A stretch of DNA of 64,000 nt from the NCBI GenBank assembly GCA_026122225.1, contig JANEZZ010001904.1, positions 1,116,001 to 1,180,000 of the forward strand, in the 5' to 3' direction. The notes beneath the pieces are model-generated. The model had not been told where the DNA came from and did not search any database. It saw nothing but the letters and a program-made list of their open reading frames with translations. The translations under genes were made by a program, and so were the position numbers. The DNA is from Heloderma charlesbogerti. Taxonomy: Eukaryota; Chordata; Lepidosauria; Squamata; Helodermatidae. Each line of letters opens with the position of its first letter. Position 1 is the first letter of the stretch. This document shows, in pieces, positions 33,561-44,534 of this stretch.

Positions 33561-33982
33561 CATCCCAAGCTGAGATCCATACGGACAGTTCAAATACTTC
33601 AGCTGATAAAGGTTCCCCTTGGGCAGAAATGAGTGGTGCATGAACGAGAGCCAAAAAACTAGGGCATTCTGCTATCCTTGGCAAAATTGTGCCTTAAAAT
33701 TGTACGCCAGCATCCTTCCACTTCTGCTCTGCTATTTTCCAACATCTGACCCCAGAGCTCCTGCATCTGGTAGTCTTTCCACACCTACATCACCAAACCC
33801 AATAAGACTTCTTCTACCCGGTGCCATAACTCGAAATATACATGCCCAGAGCAGGGCCCCAATTCTATACCACCATCCCTGGGAACCAGAGCCAAGGTGA
33901 GTCAATAAAGGCTGTAGACATGGAAAACTATTGCTGCTGAAATGGCATTTGTACTTCTCAGATGGACAGTGCCTGCTCAGAA
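33561..33982. other. non-coding spacer
   Basis: Unique-looking sequence. No gene recognised. Confidence 0.4.
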
Positions 33983-34121
33983 GCTGTTGTGCAAGGATCC
34001 TGTGGCCCTCCAGTTGTTTTGGCCAATAGCTCCCATCATACCTTACCATTGTCCATGCTGGCTGAGGCTGATGGGAATTTGTGTCCAACAACTTCTGGAG
34101 GGCCACAGGTTCCCCACCCCT
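33983..34121. mobile_element. foldback MITE, CCTCCAG family
   Basis: Contains TCCTGTGGCCCTCCAGTTG and its mirror AACTTCTGGAGGGCCACAGG, with CCAGCATGG-type CATGCTGGCTGAGGCTGATG in between. It is a longer relative of the MITE at 3610-3720. The ends are diverged and no TSD is visible. Confidence 0.55.
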
Positions 34122-34209
34122 TTGATGGCTGTAACCAATTTAATGTCATATATCTGATTTCCCCGTCTCACCACCCAGATGTAATCAGTGGCTGAATGCA
34201 CCTCACAGT

Positions 34210-35083
34210 TAGGGATGGCAGACAATTCTGCCATGGATTCCAGTGAAGCCGGATTCTTTAGAATCCGCCCTCCCCGGAATCCATGGCAGAACGGCCTCCT
34301 GCCCCCCCCCCGTGGAATCCAGCCGGGACAGAACTTACCTGGGGTGGATGCGACGGATTTGGTGGTGGTGGCGGTTCTGGTGGCGCCGGCGGCTCCGGCG
34401 GCTGGTCTCCTGGCCGGCTGCGGCCGGGTTGCTGCGGCTGCCATTGGCGTCCTTGCAGCTGTGATAGGCTACGTAAGTCTTTATGTAGCCTATCACGGCT
34501 GGGCAAAAAACCTCCAAAAAACCCACGGCATATGCAAATGGTGGCGGCTACAGCCGCCGCCATTTGCGTTCCCTATTTTTCGCCATTCTAGCCTACATAA
34601 ATATTTACATAGGCTAGAAAGGCGAAAAATAAAGGAACGCAAATAGCGTCCACTACACTATTTGCGTTCCCCTTTTTTTCCACCGTTTTATCTTACGTAA
34701 ATATTTACGTAAGATAAATTGGCGAAAAATACAGAATGCAAATGGCAGCCGCTGTAGCCGCTGCCACTTGCGTACGCTGCGTTGTTTTTTTGTTTTTTAA
34801 GTTAGCTGTGATAGGCTATGTAAATTCTTATGTAGCCTATCACGGTCCAAGGACAGCAATGGCGGTGGCAGCAGCCCTGTCGCGGCCGGCCAGGAGACCA
34901 GCTGCCAGAGCCGCCGCTGCCGCCGCCGCCGCATCCACCACATCTGCCCCAGGTAAGTGCCGTCCCAGGGGGATTCCGCGGGGGGGGCAGGGGGGCAGGA
35001 GGCCGTTCCACCACGGATTCCGGGGGATTCTTGGGAGAATCTGGCCTCACTGGAATCCGTGGCGGAGTTCTCCGCCATCCCTA
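34210..35083. mobile_element. palindromic hAT-type element with two hairpin ends
   Basis: Starts TAGGGATGGCAGACAATTC and ends TTCTCCGCCATCCCTA. Both ends are of the hairpin type (CCATGGATTCCAGTGAAGCC...GGAATCCATGG on the left; CCACGGATTCCGGGGG...GGAATCCGTGG on the right). Normal copies have one hairpin and one simple end. The core holds four long palindromes (34457-34500, 34585-34625, 34683-34722, 34805-34847) separated by CAAATGGCGGC or CAAATAGCG palindromes. Flanks CTCACAGT and GCCCTCAC do not match in register, although CCTCAC occurs on both sides. Confidence 0.72.
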
Positions 35084-35780
35084 GCCCTCACTGAGCCATT
35101 GCCAAAGCTGCTGTCTGGGTTGTTTTTTTAAATCTACCATCTCAAAAACATGTGCACCTTCTTGGTTTCTACAGCCGAGTCAGCCAGGCTGCACAGTTTT
35201 TGTCCCATCTCAGTTTATTTTCTTAGTGACTTCTGAGCTCTAGATTTGGTACACTTCTAACCCAGCACTGCCTCCTGTGACACTTCAGCCTACATCTTCC
35301 CTTTCCCATTGACTGGCTCTCCTTGCCTATTTATCACAGGGTTTTCCCTGTGTCTAAAGATGCCGTGAACATTTGTAATTTTCCAACAGGTTTGATATGT
35401 AGGTCAGCTTCCTGAACATGCAACTATTTCAGGGATGCTACTGTCAAAACTAAATAGAAATAGTTAACTAGACTAGCAAGCTGCTGCACAGTTAAATCAA
35501 CTGATATAGTGCAGATGTGATGCAAAGATTTAGATATGCATGGAGACAACAGCTTAATTTGTTTGCATTTCAGACATCCGGATGTTACTGTGTAGGTAGG
35601 TGGGAGTAAAGGGACAAATTTAACAAATGCCTCTACCTCCCCCCACACCTTTTCCTTTTCAGTAGAAAATGGCTTGCCCAAAGACAGAACTGACAGGGAC
35701 AACTTCCCTCCTCCTCCCCATCAACACACAGCTGCAGCTAAAAACAAAATGGCAACCATTGTGAACAATATAATTTAAAA
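35084..35780. other. non-coding spacer
   Basis: Unique-looking sequence. No gene or repeat recognised. Confidence 0.4.
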
Positions 35781-35783
35781 AAG

Positions 35784-36038
35784 CTGCCTTGGGCAGCGTT
35801 ACAGAAAAAACTGGCCTCAGACATAGCATCCAATGCTGTTGTTGCCAAATCCATGGGACTAGCAAAACCTTTCCCCCTGCAACACCCAGATAGGAAAGTG
35901 CCACAAAAGGTGCAGGAAAAACAACCTTTTATGCCTGGAACTTTTTGTGTGTGTGAAATCTGTCACAACACTTTTGAGAAAGAGTGCCTCCTGAGGAATT
36001 TGAGGATGGACTACCAAAAGAAAGCTGACACCTGTTAA
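35784..36038 (+). pseudogene. possible zinc-finger-like coding fragment
   Basis: An open frame runs from a leucine codon near 35784 through an in-frame ATG at 35853 to TAA at 36036. It encodes KKLASDIASNAVVAKSMGL and later CVCEICHNTFEKECLLRN. C-E-I-C followed by a phenylalanine and a leucine looks like a C2H2 finger, but the two expected histidines are not where they should be (R-M-D-Y-Q). It could be a decayed exon or retrocopy of a zinc-finger gene, or chance. No parent gene recognised; no splice sites checked. Confidence 0.25.
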
Positions 36039-36039
36039 T

Positions 36040-36869
36040 GCATTGGTGACAGATGTGACAGTGCAGACCATGTGGCAGTGCTCGGGGGGGGCTTCCATTT
36101 GAAGATCACCACGATAAGTTCAGAATTCGAAGTCCTGTCAGCAGCCTGTGGTAAGATCCGCCTTTCTTTCCTTCTAACATGACCTCAGTCAGCTTTACTG
36201 CAACTAGTATATCAGGCCAAAACTGTCCACCCCCCGTCCCCAATAGCAGGGATGGGCTGTTACCTGTGCAACTTGCTGTCACTCATCTAAGTCTCATTAG
36301 CTTTCAAAATCCTCACAAACAGTTGCTTTCTGGCTCATTTTTCCCCCCAGCTGCCAAATTAGAGCTTAAAGGCTTGTTCAGACTCTGGGGCTTTAACAAA
36401 ATAAAGGATAGCAAATGAATTCTGGGATTATTAGTCTGTGTTTGAGATCTGTGAGGCATCTCTTCCTCAGTAATCTTTGGGTAATTCCTTCTGTAAATTT
36501 CCTCAAATCCCACACAGCTACTTAAAAAATAAAATAATATCCAACCTCTTTTGTGATTACCCCATATAAATTTATCTAATTTGTAATTTTGACAGGATGC
36601 ACTCCAGCAGGTAAATATGTGTGGGGGAGAGGCAGGGCCAGCCCTGCCATGAGGCAGAGTGAGGCACCTGCCTAAGGCAGCAGATTTTGGGTGTCATGAA
36701 AGGTCAGTAAGTTGATAGTCGAATGCTGCTAGGCAAAACCAAAATTGTTAGCTTTGTTTGGAAGAAATGCAGGTTATACATTAAACAAATAAAATAGAAA
36801 TAGTTTTATATTTGCATTTGACTATTGAGATTTGTGATTAGTAGAGTGCCTACTTTAGTAGTATGGGCA
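36040..36869. other. non-coding with one repeat fragment
   Basis: Bases 36620-36690 (GGCCAGCCCTGCCATGAGGC...GCCTAAGGCAGCAGATT) match the squamate repeat at 13107-13169. The remainder is unremarkable. Confidence 0.4.
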
Positions 36870-36947
36870 TATTTAAGAACATAAGAAGAGCCCAACTGGA
36901 TCAGACCAAAGGCCTGCCTAATCCAGCATCCTATTTTGCACAGTGGA
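36870..36947 (-). repeat. LINE/SINE 3'-tail fragment, reversed
   Basis: Contains AAGAACATAAGAAGAGCCC and CTGGATCAGACCAAAGGCC, the reverse of the tail at 11860-11927. This phrase is one of the most common repeat signatures of squamate genomes. Confidence 0.6.
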
Positions 36948-36955
36948 CAGACAGA

Positions 36956-37490
36956 TCCACTGGCAAAGCCACCCTTTCTTTGGGCGCCTGTCCAGCCCCT
37001 GCCCCTGCTTGCCGGTCCCCGGACCGCACTCAAGCCCCTCCCATGCTCGGCGAGCAGCCCACACTCCCCCCGGCGGCCTCATCAAGCTCTGCAGTTGCCA
37101 TTCTTTAAAAAAAATTGAATGGCGATAGCAAAAATGCGCATATTTGTGTATGTGCAAAATGTGCATTTTTGCAAAATGTCTGTTTTTGCACATACACAAT
37201 TATGAGCATTCACAAAATGTGCATTTTCACATACACACATTTGCACATTCTCGCAAAATGCACATCTTTGCACATACACAAATATGCACATTTTTGCTAT
37301 CGCCATTTTATTTTTCAAAAAATGGTGACTGCAGAGTTTGATGAAGCCACTGGGGTGAGTGCGGGCCACTCGCTGAGTGCAGGCAGGGGGTGAGCAGGGC
37401 AGGGGCTCAGCAAGTGGGGCTCAGGGATGTGGGTGGGGGGGTGTGGTCTGCTGGATTCCTGGATGGAATCGGGCGCCCGTGCCATCCATA
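36956..37490. mobile_element. palindromic element with A+T-rich TGTGCA core
   Basis: GC-rich outer parts enclose a near-perfect palindrome (about 37100-37325). Its arms are GCCATTCTTTAAAAAAAATTG / AAAATGGTGACTGC-type, AATGGCGATAGCAAAAATG and its mirror, then repeated GCACATACACAAATATGC-type blocks. The right end CCGTGCCATCCATA resembles CATCCCTA, and CAAACAGA (37491-37498) matches CAGACAGA (36948-36955) at 7 of 8. The left end TCCACTGG does not resemble the family terminus, so membership is uncertain. Confidence 0.5.
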
Positions 37491-37571
37491 CAAACAGATA
37501 CCCCTGGCCTGGGAAGCCTACAAGTAGGATATGAGGGCAATCGCCCTCTCCTATTTGTGTTCTGCAGCAAC

Positions 37572-37722
37572 TAGGGATGGTGGAGAATTCTGCCATGGAC
37601 TCCAGGGGGGAACGGACCCCGCCACCCCACAAAGTCCGACCCGGCTGGATCCTATCTGGCACCGCCGGGTCCATCTGGGACCATCCGCGGTGGTTTTCAG
37701 ATGCAAATGGCGTCCAGCGTAT
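37572..37722. mobile_element. truncated hAT-type element, left end only
   Basis: Starts TAGGGATGGTGGAGAATTCT (hairpin-type end, CTGCCATGGACTCC) and continues to GATGCAAATGGCGTCCAGCG. It then stops at an A+T-rich duplicated segment. No right end is found. Like 17909-18178, it is broken within the core palindrome. Confidence 0.6.
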
Positions 37723-37822
37723 CCATTTATTACCTTGTAATAAATTAAGTAGCATTATTACTTTGTAATAACAAAGTAGCCATTTATTACTTTGTAATAA
37801 ATTAAGTAGCATTATTACTTTG
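37723..37822. repeat. two 43-bp direct repeats with an internal palindrome
   Basis: CCATTTATTACCTTGTAATA...ATTATTACTTTG occurs at 37723-37765 and 37780-37822, with one difference (C/T) and a 14-bp spacer. Each copy contains the palindromes TTATTAC-TTTG-TAATAA and TTACTTAATTTATTAC-like sequence. It begins where the hAT fragment stops. Confidence 0.85.
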
Positions 37823-38518
37823 CCAGGCAGTTGGGCTACTACCATGCCTTCCCAGATTGGCTCTACCTCATGAGCCCAGTTGTGGGTTGGGTTTGTGCTC
37901 TCTAAGAGTCAGCGGAGGCCGGTGGAACTGTGTGAAGATTTGAGACAATGGGGGAAAAGGTCAGGCATAGAGGCCTGGAGTTTTCTGTTGGGAGGGGATA
38001 ACCCTGATAGGAGTAGTTTCATTTCTCCATGCAAGTTTTAGTTTCATTTCTCCACTTAAGTTTCGTTTCTTCAGGTTTGAAGCAGTAATTTCCATTCTGA
38101 GGGAGGAGGGTATATAAAGAGAGTGAGAGAACTAGTCAGGGAGAGACAGCCAGAACCTGAAGTGAGAGCAGAGTCTGAAGAGTGAGTAGGAAGAAGCAGC
38201 CTAGAAAAGTCTAAGGACAGCTAGGGTAAAGGAACTTGGGTGTTGCAACTTTTATTTTCTTTTAATGCCTTTTGCATCACTCAGCTCTATTTTGTAAATA
38301 CTTGTAGTTGTGATTTTCTAGCTTTAAATCTACTGGTAAACTGTTGTGGTTAAGCCCTGTGTCTATAGTGTCAGTCACCCCACATCTACAGCCTAAACCC
38401 CACATTTCTGGGAAGGGGAAGTTTTAAAGAAGGAAGGTGGGACTCTTAAGGAAGCAAGAGATCCTTAAAGGGTTGCTCAGGGTGTCCAGATCATAAGTGC
38501 ATCCTTGACACTCTGATT
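37823..38518 (+). other. possible promoter-bearing repeat (LTR-like), uncertain
   Basis: Has a good TATA box (GGGTATATAAAGAGAG, 38108-38123) and purine-rich sequence downstream. No polyadenylation site is confirmed and no TG...CA boundaries with TSD were found. An old solo LTR is one reading; unique promoter-like DNA is another. Confidence 0.2.
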
Positions 38519-38690
38519 TTGGTGAGGCTGTGAATAAATTCTGAGTTTCAGTCAGAACCAGCCAGAACTCTAAAGGATCTCTCCAAAGTGCTGAACCTTA
38601 TCCCTAAAATGGGCTCAGCACCTTGGAGAGCTCCTTTAGAGTTCTGGCTTGTTCTAACTGAAACCCAGAATAGATTCACAGCCTCACTGA
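38519..38690. repeat. 85-bp-arm hairpin
   Basis: Left arm 38519-38603 (TTGGTGAGGCTGTGAATAAA...) and right arm 38607-38690 (...GATTCACAGCCTCACTGA) are reverse complements, apart from a handful of differences; the tip is at CCTAAAATGGG. Shared phrases include AGCCAGAACTCTAAAGGA. The structure is a foldback MITE by appearance; ends and TSD are not established. Confidence 0.75.
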
Positions 38691-40130
38691 AATTGGAGCC
38701 ACCAGCCTCCACTGCTAAGAGCCTAAATCTTCTAGGGTTTTTTGGGGGGGGGCGGGGCGGGGGGACTTCTCCATCTACACTTTCTCTTTCCCTCTGCCCC
38801 TCCCTAGACATTTTAGCAGGGATGTGGATGTCCATGGGGGCTTGGAAGGGGGTCTCCACATCACCAGGCTCCCCTGCCCTAGTGGACTGGGCCCACACCA
38901 AGCCACCCATGGAAAGAAAGGCAAATGCTGGAGCAGTGGCAAGCAGCCACAGTTTTTCCTCCAGACTCAGCAGACATTGTGCCCGTCAGAAGGAGGCCTC
39001 TGGAAACATGGCAAGACTGCAGGCCCAGGCAGTGTGTCCCAACTCTCCCTGCCCCCGCCACCTCCAGAAGAGGGAGGGGACACTGAGTGCTCAGCGGAGC
39101 AGGCACTGGCATGCAGATTGACAGGAAAGCACTCCAACAGCAATCCCAAGATGGCAGATTCTGGCAGCAACTGAGAGGCAACAGGAGCTGAGGGCAGTTT
39201 TGGTACCAAGTGTGGACTGGTGCCAACAACTAGAGGGAGTTTCCAGAGCAACATTCCCCAATCCTCCCTCCCTGACCTCTCTGGAGAGGGGCCATCCCTC
39301 AGGTCCAGGTATTTCTCAGCAGAAGGAATGCTAGAGACTCCCTCGGGACATCTAAATCTTCCTCTTGCTCCCACCATGAAATAGGTGGGAAAGGGAAGAC
39401 GGGCAGTCATGGATCTAGCAACAGGCCTAAACACAAACATGAGAGAGGCTGTGGGTCCTTATCTGGATAAAATTCCTCCAGCTCCCCATCATCCGGGGGT
39501 CCCACTGCTCTTTCTACTGCAGCTTTCCCTATTCAGGTTCAGGGAGCTCTTCCAGGCAGTCAGCTAGGCCCCCTAGACAGGATACAACAGTTGTGTTTGT
39601 GTGTGTGTGTGTGTGTTGGTGGGGAACTAGGATCTAGTTCTCATTCTGGGCTGGGGATGCCCAGGAACCAACCTATGCAGAACCAAGCTGCTGCATAAAT
39701 TGGCAAGTAGGCTCTGTTCTCTCCCTAGTGGCATCATGGAGCTCCTTAAAGTGTCAGTTGTGGATCTCCCGTAGTGGTCTTCATTTCCGGGGCTGTCATC
39801 TCTGGAGGGAGATGAGAACGCAAGGACCCTTGCAATAAGAGGGTTGAACTGGCCTTGTGCCAGTTTCGTGAATGGTTTTTGGGGCAGATGAAGGGGGGCA
39901 GGCACGGATTCCTCGAGCTTTGAAACTTCACCCTCAGCTTTCAGAGCCTCTTCCACTAATTCTGTGTTTTCCAGGGCCATTTCTCTCTGGACAGAGGAAC
40001 TAGAATCTACTCCACTTGCCATTTTTATTTTCTAAGTATGCCTCTGGGGCCCATATGGAAATAAAGATTGCTGGAACCAGCACTTCTCTTTGTAGCATGC
40101 CTGCCTTCCAGTTAAACTTTTTTAAAAAAA
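38691..40130. other. non-coding; one unrecognised ORF on the minus strand
   Basis: A (GT)n microsatellite lies at 39592-39617. An ORF of 131 codons on the minus strand (40022-39627) starts with a well-placed ATG (AAAATGGCAAG) and encodes an acidic N-terminus (ENTELVEEALKAEGEVSKLE). I recognise no family for it. The other long frames here, on both strands, are GC-rich and unconvincing. Nothing else stands out. Confidence 0.3.
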
Positions 40131-40134
40131 TTAA

Positions 40135-40238
40135 GGGCATAATCCTATACATGTTTAGACAGAAAAAAAGCCTACAACTCCCAGCATGCTGGGAGTTCTA
40201 TGCCTTTTTTTCTGTCTAAACTTGCATAGGATTGCACC
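40135..40238. mobile_element. piggyBac-like MITE with TTAA duplication
   Basis: A 104-bp perfect-looking hairpin. GGGCATAATCCTATACATG...TTTAGACAGAAAAAAAG is mirrored by CTTTTTTTCTGTCTAAAC...ATAGGATTGCACC around ACTCCCAGCATGCTGGGAGT. TTAA stands on both sides (40131-40134 and 40239-40242), the target preference of piggyBac transposases. Relatives of its ends occur at 1-59, 19302-19728 and 21640-21675. Confidence 0.75.
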
Positions 40239-40242
40239 TTAA

Positions 40243-43200
40243 AAAAAAAAAAAACCTTTTAAAAATCAGGAGGGGCAGGGTGTCTGGTAGGCACCAAGGG
40301 AGGTATCCATAGGCACATTGGTACCCACAGGCACCATATTGGGGACCCCCAGTTAAGCCAACAGAACCCAGAGGGCCTGTAGTAGCTGCTTTCCAAGGCC
40401 CAGTATGGCAGAGTGCATCAGTCTGTTCAGAACTTGAGGAAGGTGAAGAGGTCAAAGGACAGGAAGAGAAGTATAAGAGACCATAAATGAAGACTGTCAT
40501 AATGATGTTTTTTCCCTTCCTGTATACATATTTCTCTGCTTTACTGAGCATAAAGATCTTGCACTGTGTCTTTCAAAATGTTTTCTGTTCCCGCCAGACA
40601 AAGGTCATCTGTTCAAAAAGTTTTGTGTGTCTAGCTATGCTTCTTATCATTAATGGGTGATTGTATAGTTTAAAGCTCTGCAGCAGACTGAAACTGTGGA
40701 AACTGACATTAACAAATAAATCTGATAAACACCTTGCTGTTTCACTAGGAAATTCAAGGACATTTGTCTGGGTTGCTGTTGGAAGGTCACATGCACAAAA
40801 AATAGCAGTATTGCAAGGCAGGCAGCATGTAGATTGCCGAAAATCATCTGTTAAAAGATGCAAATTGGCATTTTCTAAATGACCATATTAGTTCCCATAG
40901 CAAGAGATGTAAATGCATTAATGAAATAGCCTTTGTATTTGCGCAATCTAATCTGAACTTTTAGTCATATACTTTTCTAATCAATTTTGGTGTGCAGTCT
41001 GTGGAACAAAAAATTCTGATTGTGTTTTACAGTGGGATAAGCAAAAAAAGAAAAACACACACAACTTAAATGGCTTTTTTCTTTGTTCTTTTAAAAATCA
41101 GATTCAAAAAATATGCTGGAAAGTGCGTGTGTGTTACCCACAACCAAACTAGTTTTAGGAAAATGACCCCAAGGCCCCCAAATGTTACTTAAGCACCTAG
41201 AGAAGTTTGAACGTTTGAGAATATCAATTTTGTCTCCAGTTCTGACCTTATGAAGAGAAATTATCTCTCTTTTAACTAACAACCATCATTATGAACAAAA
41301 AGCTTCTTTTGTGGTGGCTGTGTGAAGTTCTTAGCATTAGGCCCCATGGTAAGATGGCATAGATCTGCTTTTCAAGAAAATCATTGCAGAATTTGGAGGC
41401 TGGAATGAGGTGGTGTATTAATCATGAGGGAAAATCATGTCTTGTGAGAGCTTATGTGGTATGCTGAGTATAGAGATTTAGACTGGAGAGAACAGGCTTC
41501 AAATCTGCAATCAGTTATGGAACTCACTTGGTGGCCTTGGGACTCTCTCTTGTCCAGTACAGTTGTCATGAGGCCCCAAAGGGATAATGTTGTGATATCT
41601 CAGAAGGAGGCCAGGATACAAATAGGATAGGTAGGTGGCTGGCTAGTGTTTGTGCCTCATGGGGAATATAGGTGTTCTACCTGGGCTAAGGGGCTTGGGA
41701 CTAGGAATGGTACCCAAAGAACTGCTTTAGGTGGTCTCAAGCACCTGCCTGTGTCCAGTTGGATGTTAAAAAACAAAACAGGAGAGCCACCACATATCCC
41801 ACTGGCCATGCCTTATCTTCTACTGCTTTTGATACTCACCTCCATTTTTAAAAAGGCTTGTTGGGCACACAGGACTATGGGAATGTTCTTTGAACCTTTT
41901 CTTTCAGGACGCTGGTTGAAAACAGCAACAACATAAGGGACTATTGTTTGGGCAGATAGAGGGATGAGCAAAGGAGATTCTGCTAAGAAGTTGGCCCCTG
42001 TGAACCCTGTTAAAGTTGTTGATACCAGACCAGTTCTCTTCTGATACTCTGAGGAAAGGGGTTTCCCCTCTGGTTCCAAAACTGCACAGTGCTAGCAGCA
42101 TTTCCTTGACCCATTTAAAGCCCTGGGTGTGTACTGTGAGTTTAGAGGAGTGGTTTAGTGTCTCAGGCCTCAGACCCCACCTCTGCCTTCTACTCGGCCT
42201 TTTGGGCAAGTTACCTGTCCTTTGTGCTGAGTCACCGCTCCTATGTCAGCCACGTTGTGGTGCTGCCCAGGACAGCTTCTCAAATGGTCAAATGTGCCCA
42301 CAGGCCCAAAATAGTTGCCTACCTCTGGCCTAGGATGTATGGGCCAATGCATCCTTAGGGTCTGTGCAGCACTTTGCTCCCCTTTGCCAGCTGCTGGAGC
42401 CTGGCCTGCCTTCTCCATTTGAGACCTTCATCCTGTTCACCATCTACCAGGCTACCATCAGCTTCTACCTCACATGGTTTCTGCTCACCAGCCAGGATTT
42501 TTTCCCCCCTGTTCATCTGTGTTGCATTGCAGAACACCTGGCAATAGATCATGTAGACTGCTCCCCCTACCCACTGCAGTTGCGTTCATATTTATTGCTT
42601 CCTCTCCCTTCCTGGGAACCTACATACATTTCCTTTGTTATATATTCCCTCTCTCTTTCAACAGGTAGCTTGCAAATCCCCAACTGAATAAAGTGAAGCC
42701 AGTGACATACATGAGTTGCAAATCGTGAGCAGGCCTTGTGAATGTGCCCCCTCCTCCTCTTTCTGGAGTGATTTCTCTTTCTCCTCTCTCTCTCTCTCCC
42801 TCCCCTTCCTAGCATTAACTATGGCCTTGCATTATGTGTGAACCACTATAAACTATAGCAATGCATACTAGGTTCCTTCATAACAATAATTTGCAGGCCC
42901 ATTTTAAACTGTGTTTACAGCCTTTGATTTATGAGGGAATCATGGTTTGCATAACGACCAAGTCTTTGGCCCAGTGCGGACTTAATACTTGCTCCTGGCA
43001 AATCAATATTTGCAAATCAGGAGTCATCCTCATAAATGCATATTCCTTCCCACTCCTTTCTTTGGAGCAATCCGTGTTCTAATAAAATAAACAAATACAC
43101 ATGAATACATAACTTACTAATAGTAATTTGTATGGATCCAACGTTAGGCATATGAATCGTAGTGAAACCAATGATACTTCAGTGTATGCTGAAGTCCCAT

Positions 43201-43600
43201 AAATTTCAATGAAACTTGTTTTGTCTAACAACTCTGTATTGTGCCCTTCGTTGTCAAGCAGTAGCACCATTTTGTGGTTCTGAGAATTGCTGTATCCTTA
43301 CGGATTTTCCATTGTATGCTAACCGATGGCTGATCATTTTCCTTCATTTGTTCTATTAAAGCTATATCTGTTTCTGGCAGTAACAGTTCTGTTGACTGCT
43401 GTTTAATGTGCAGTGCATGCTGATCTAATTACAGAGGAGGACTGAAGGTCCTGGAATGAATTTAAAGTGGTACCTTCTTTTAACTATACACTACTGTTTA
43501 ACTGGCATAGCAGATTTCTGAGACGTTACTGGGAAAGACAGCTTGAACGTCTCCTTTTCTCTCTGAAAGAAAACGTATATGGTCTAAATACCATAAAAGT
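40243..43600. other. non-coding, no gene recognised
   Basis: Mostly unique A+T-rich DNA. Pyrimidine tracts at 42770-42810; a squamate repeat phrase at about 43165-43215 (TATGCTGAAGTCCCATAAATTTCAATG). No domain is seen in any frame. Confidence 0.45.
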
Positions 43601-43980
43601 CCTGGGTAGTTGAAATAGCCAGAAAATTAAAGTAACACGCAATTATAGTAACTTCAGATTGGGCATCGCTAAATTAATTAATGTAATTATTAGGTGTGTT
43701 TCCCTGAGTAGGTTTACAAGTGACCTGGTGTTCTAATTTCCAAGCAGCCATAAATCTGTTAAATATTTTCTCAGTTACCTGTTAGCTAGGAGATGATACT
43801 GGGTTTCATCCTGATAGTAAAATCCTCTTACATTATATAGAATGATCAGCAAAGGTAACAGGATAGAGAATTGATTATGAATGTATTGATGATACGGATG
43901 CAATGAATATACATGATTTACATTTCAGAAGCAAAGAGTGCACATCTGGACTTGTAGATAGGTTTCCTGATTTACAGCAG
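43600..43980. promoter_or_regulatory. possible conserved non-coding element
   Basis: Rich in homeodomain-type sites: CAATTATAG, AAATTAATTAATGTAATTATTAGG, GAATTGATTATGAATG. It has balanced composition and no similarity to the window's repeats. This is an impression only; no conservation data are available. Confidence 0.15.
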
Positions 43981-44010
43981 CAGGTTTTGAAACAGTTTTC
44001 ATGGATCTAC

Positions 44011-44035
44011 CAGAGAGAGAGAGAGAGAGAGAGAG
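44011..44035. repeat. (GA)n microsatellite
   Basis: About twelve AG units in a row. Confidence 0.9.
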
Positions 44036-44534
44036 GTGACTTTTGCAAAATTATATGCAGCTAAGCTACCGGAAGGTCAGTTAGCTATTGAAAAGGGAAA
44101 CATTGAAGAGCAGTAACACCATGTATCCAACACTGTGAAGTAGCAAAGAAAGCAGCTGTTTCCTTCCACCATAGGCTCATGTATTCCTCCCCATAGGTTC
44201 TCTTTAGCAATAGCCTAGCACTGTGCGAAATAGCAAGCCAGCTAGTCTATTGTGTATTAGCCAAGAGCAGAACTGACATGTGAAATAACTATTGCGAAAA
44301 TCCTGTCCTAATGAAAGTTTCATATCTGCTTTTGTGGAGAAGTGTCCTCCTGCAGGTACAATTTTAGGTGAAAAGATTAATGGAAACAACCAACGATTGT
44401 CCCCTAAATGGAGACTGCATAGTGTATCAGCTACAGCAGACTGGCTATTTGACACTTCAATATACTGCTAAAAAATGTCCTGTTTAGAGTGAATTTTTCT
44501 TTTATACAATGGAATGACAGCTTGGTTTTCTGTA

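Noticed and set aside
36948..37498. CAGACAGA/CAAACAGA as proof that this palindromic unit belongs to the TAGGGATG family
   Set aside because: The 7/8 match is suggestive, but the left terminus TCCACTGG does not fit, so family membership is left open.
37823..38518. Endogenous retroviral solo LTR
   Set aside because: There is a TATA box, but TG...CA boundaries, a target duplication and a confirmed polyadenylation site could not be found, so I list it only as an uncertain region.
39627..40022. 131-codon ORF as a real gene
   Set aside because: The start context is good but there is no recognisable domain or supporting context. Kept only as a remark in the region entry.
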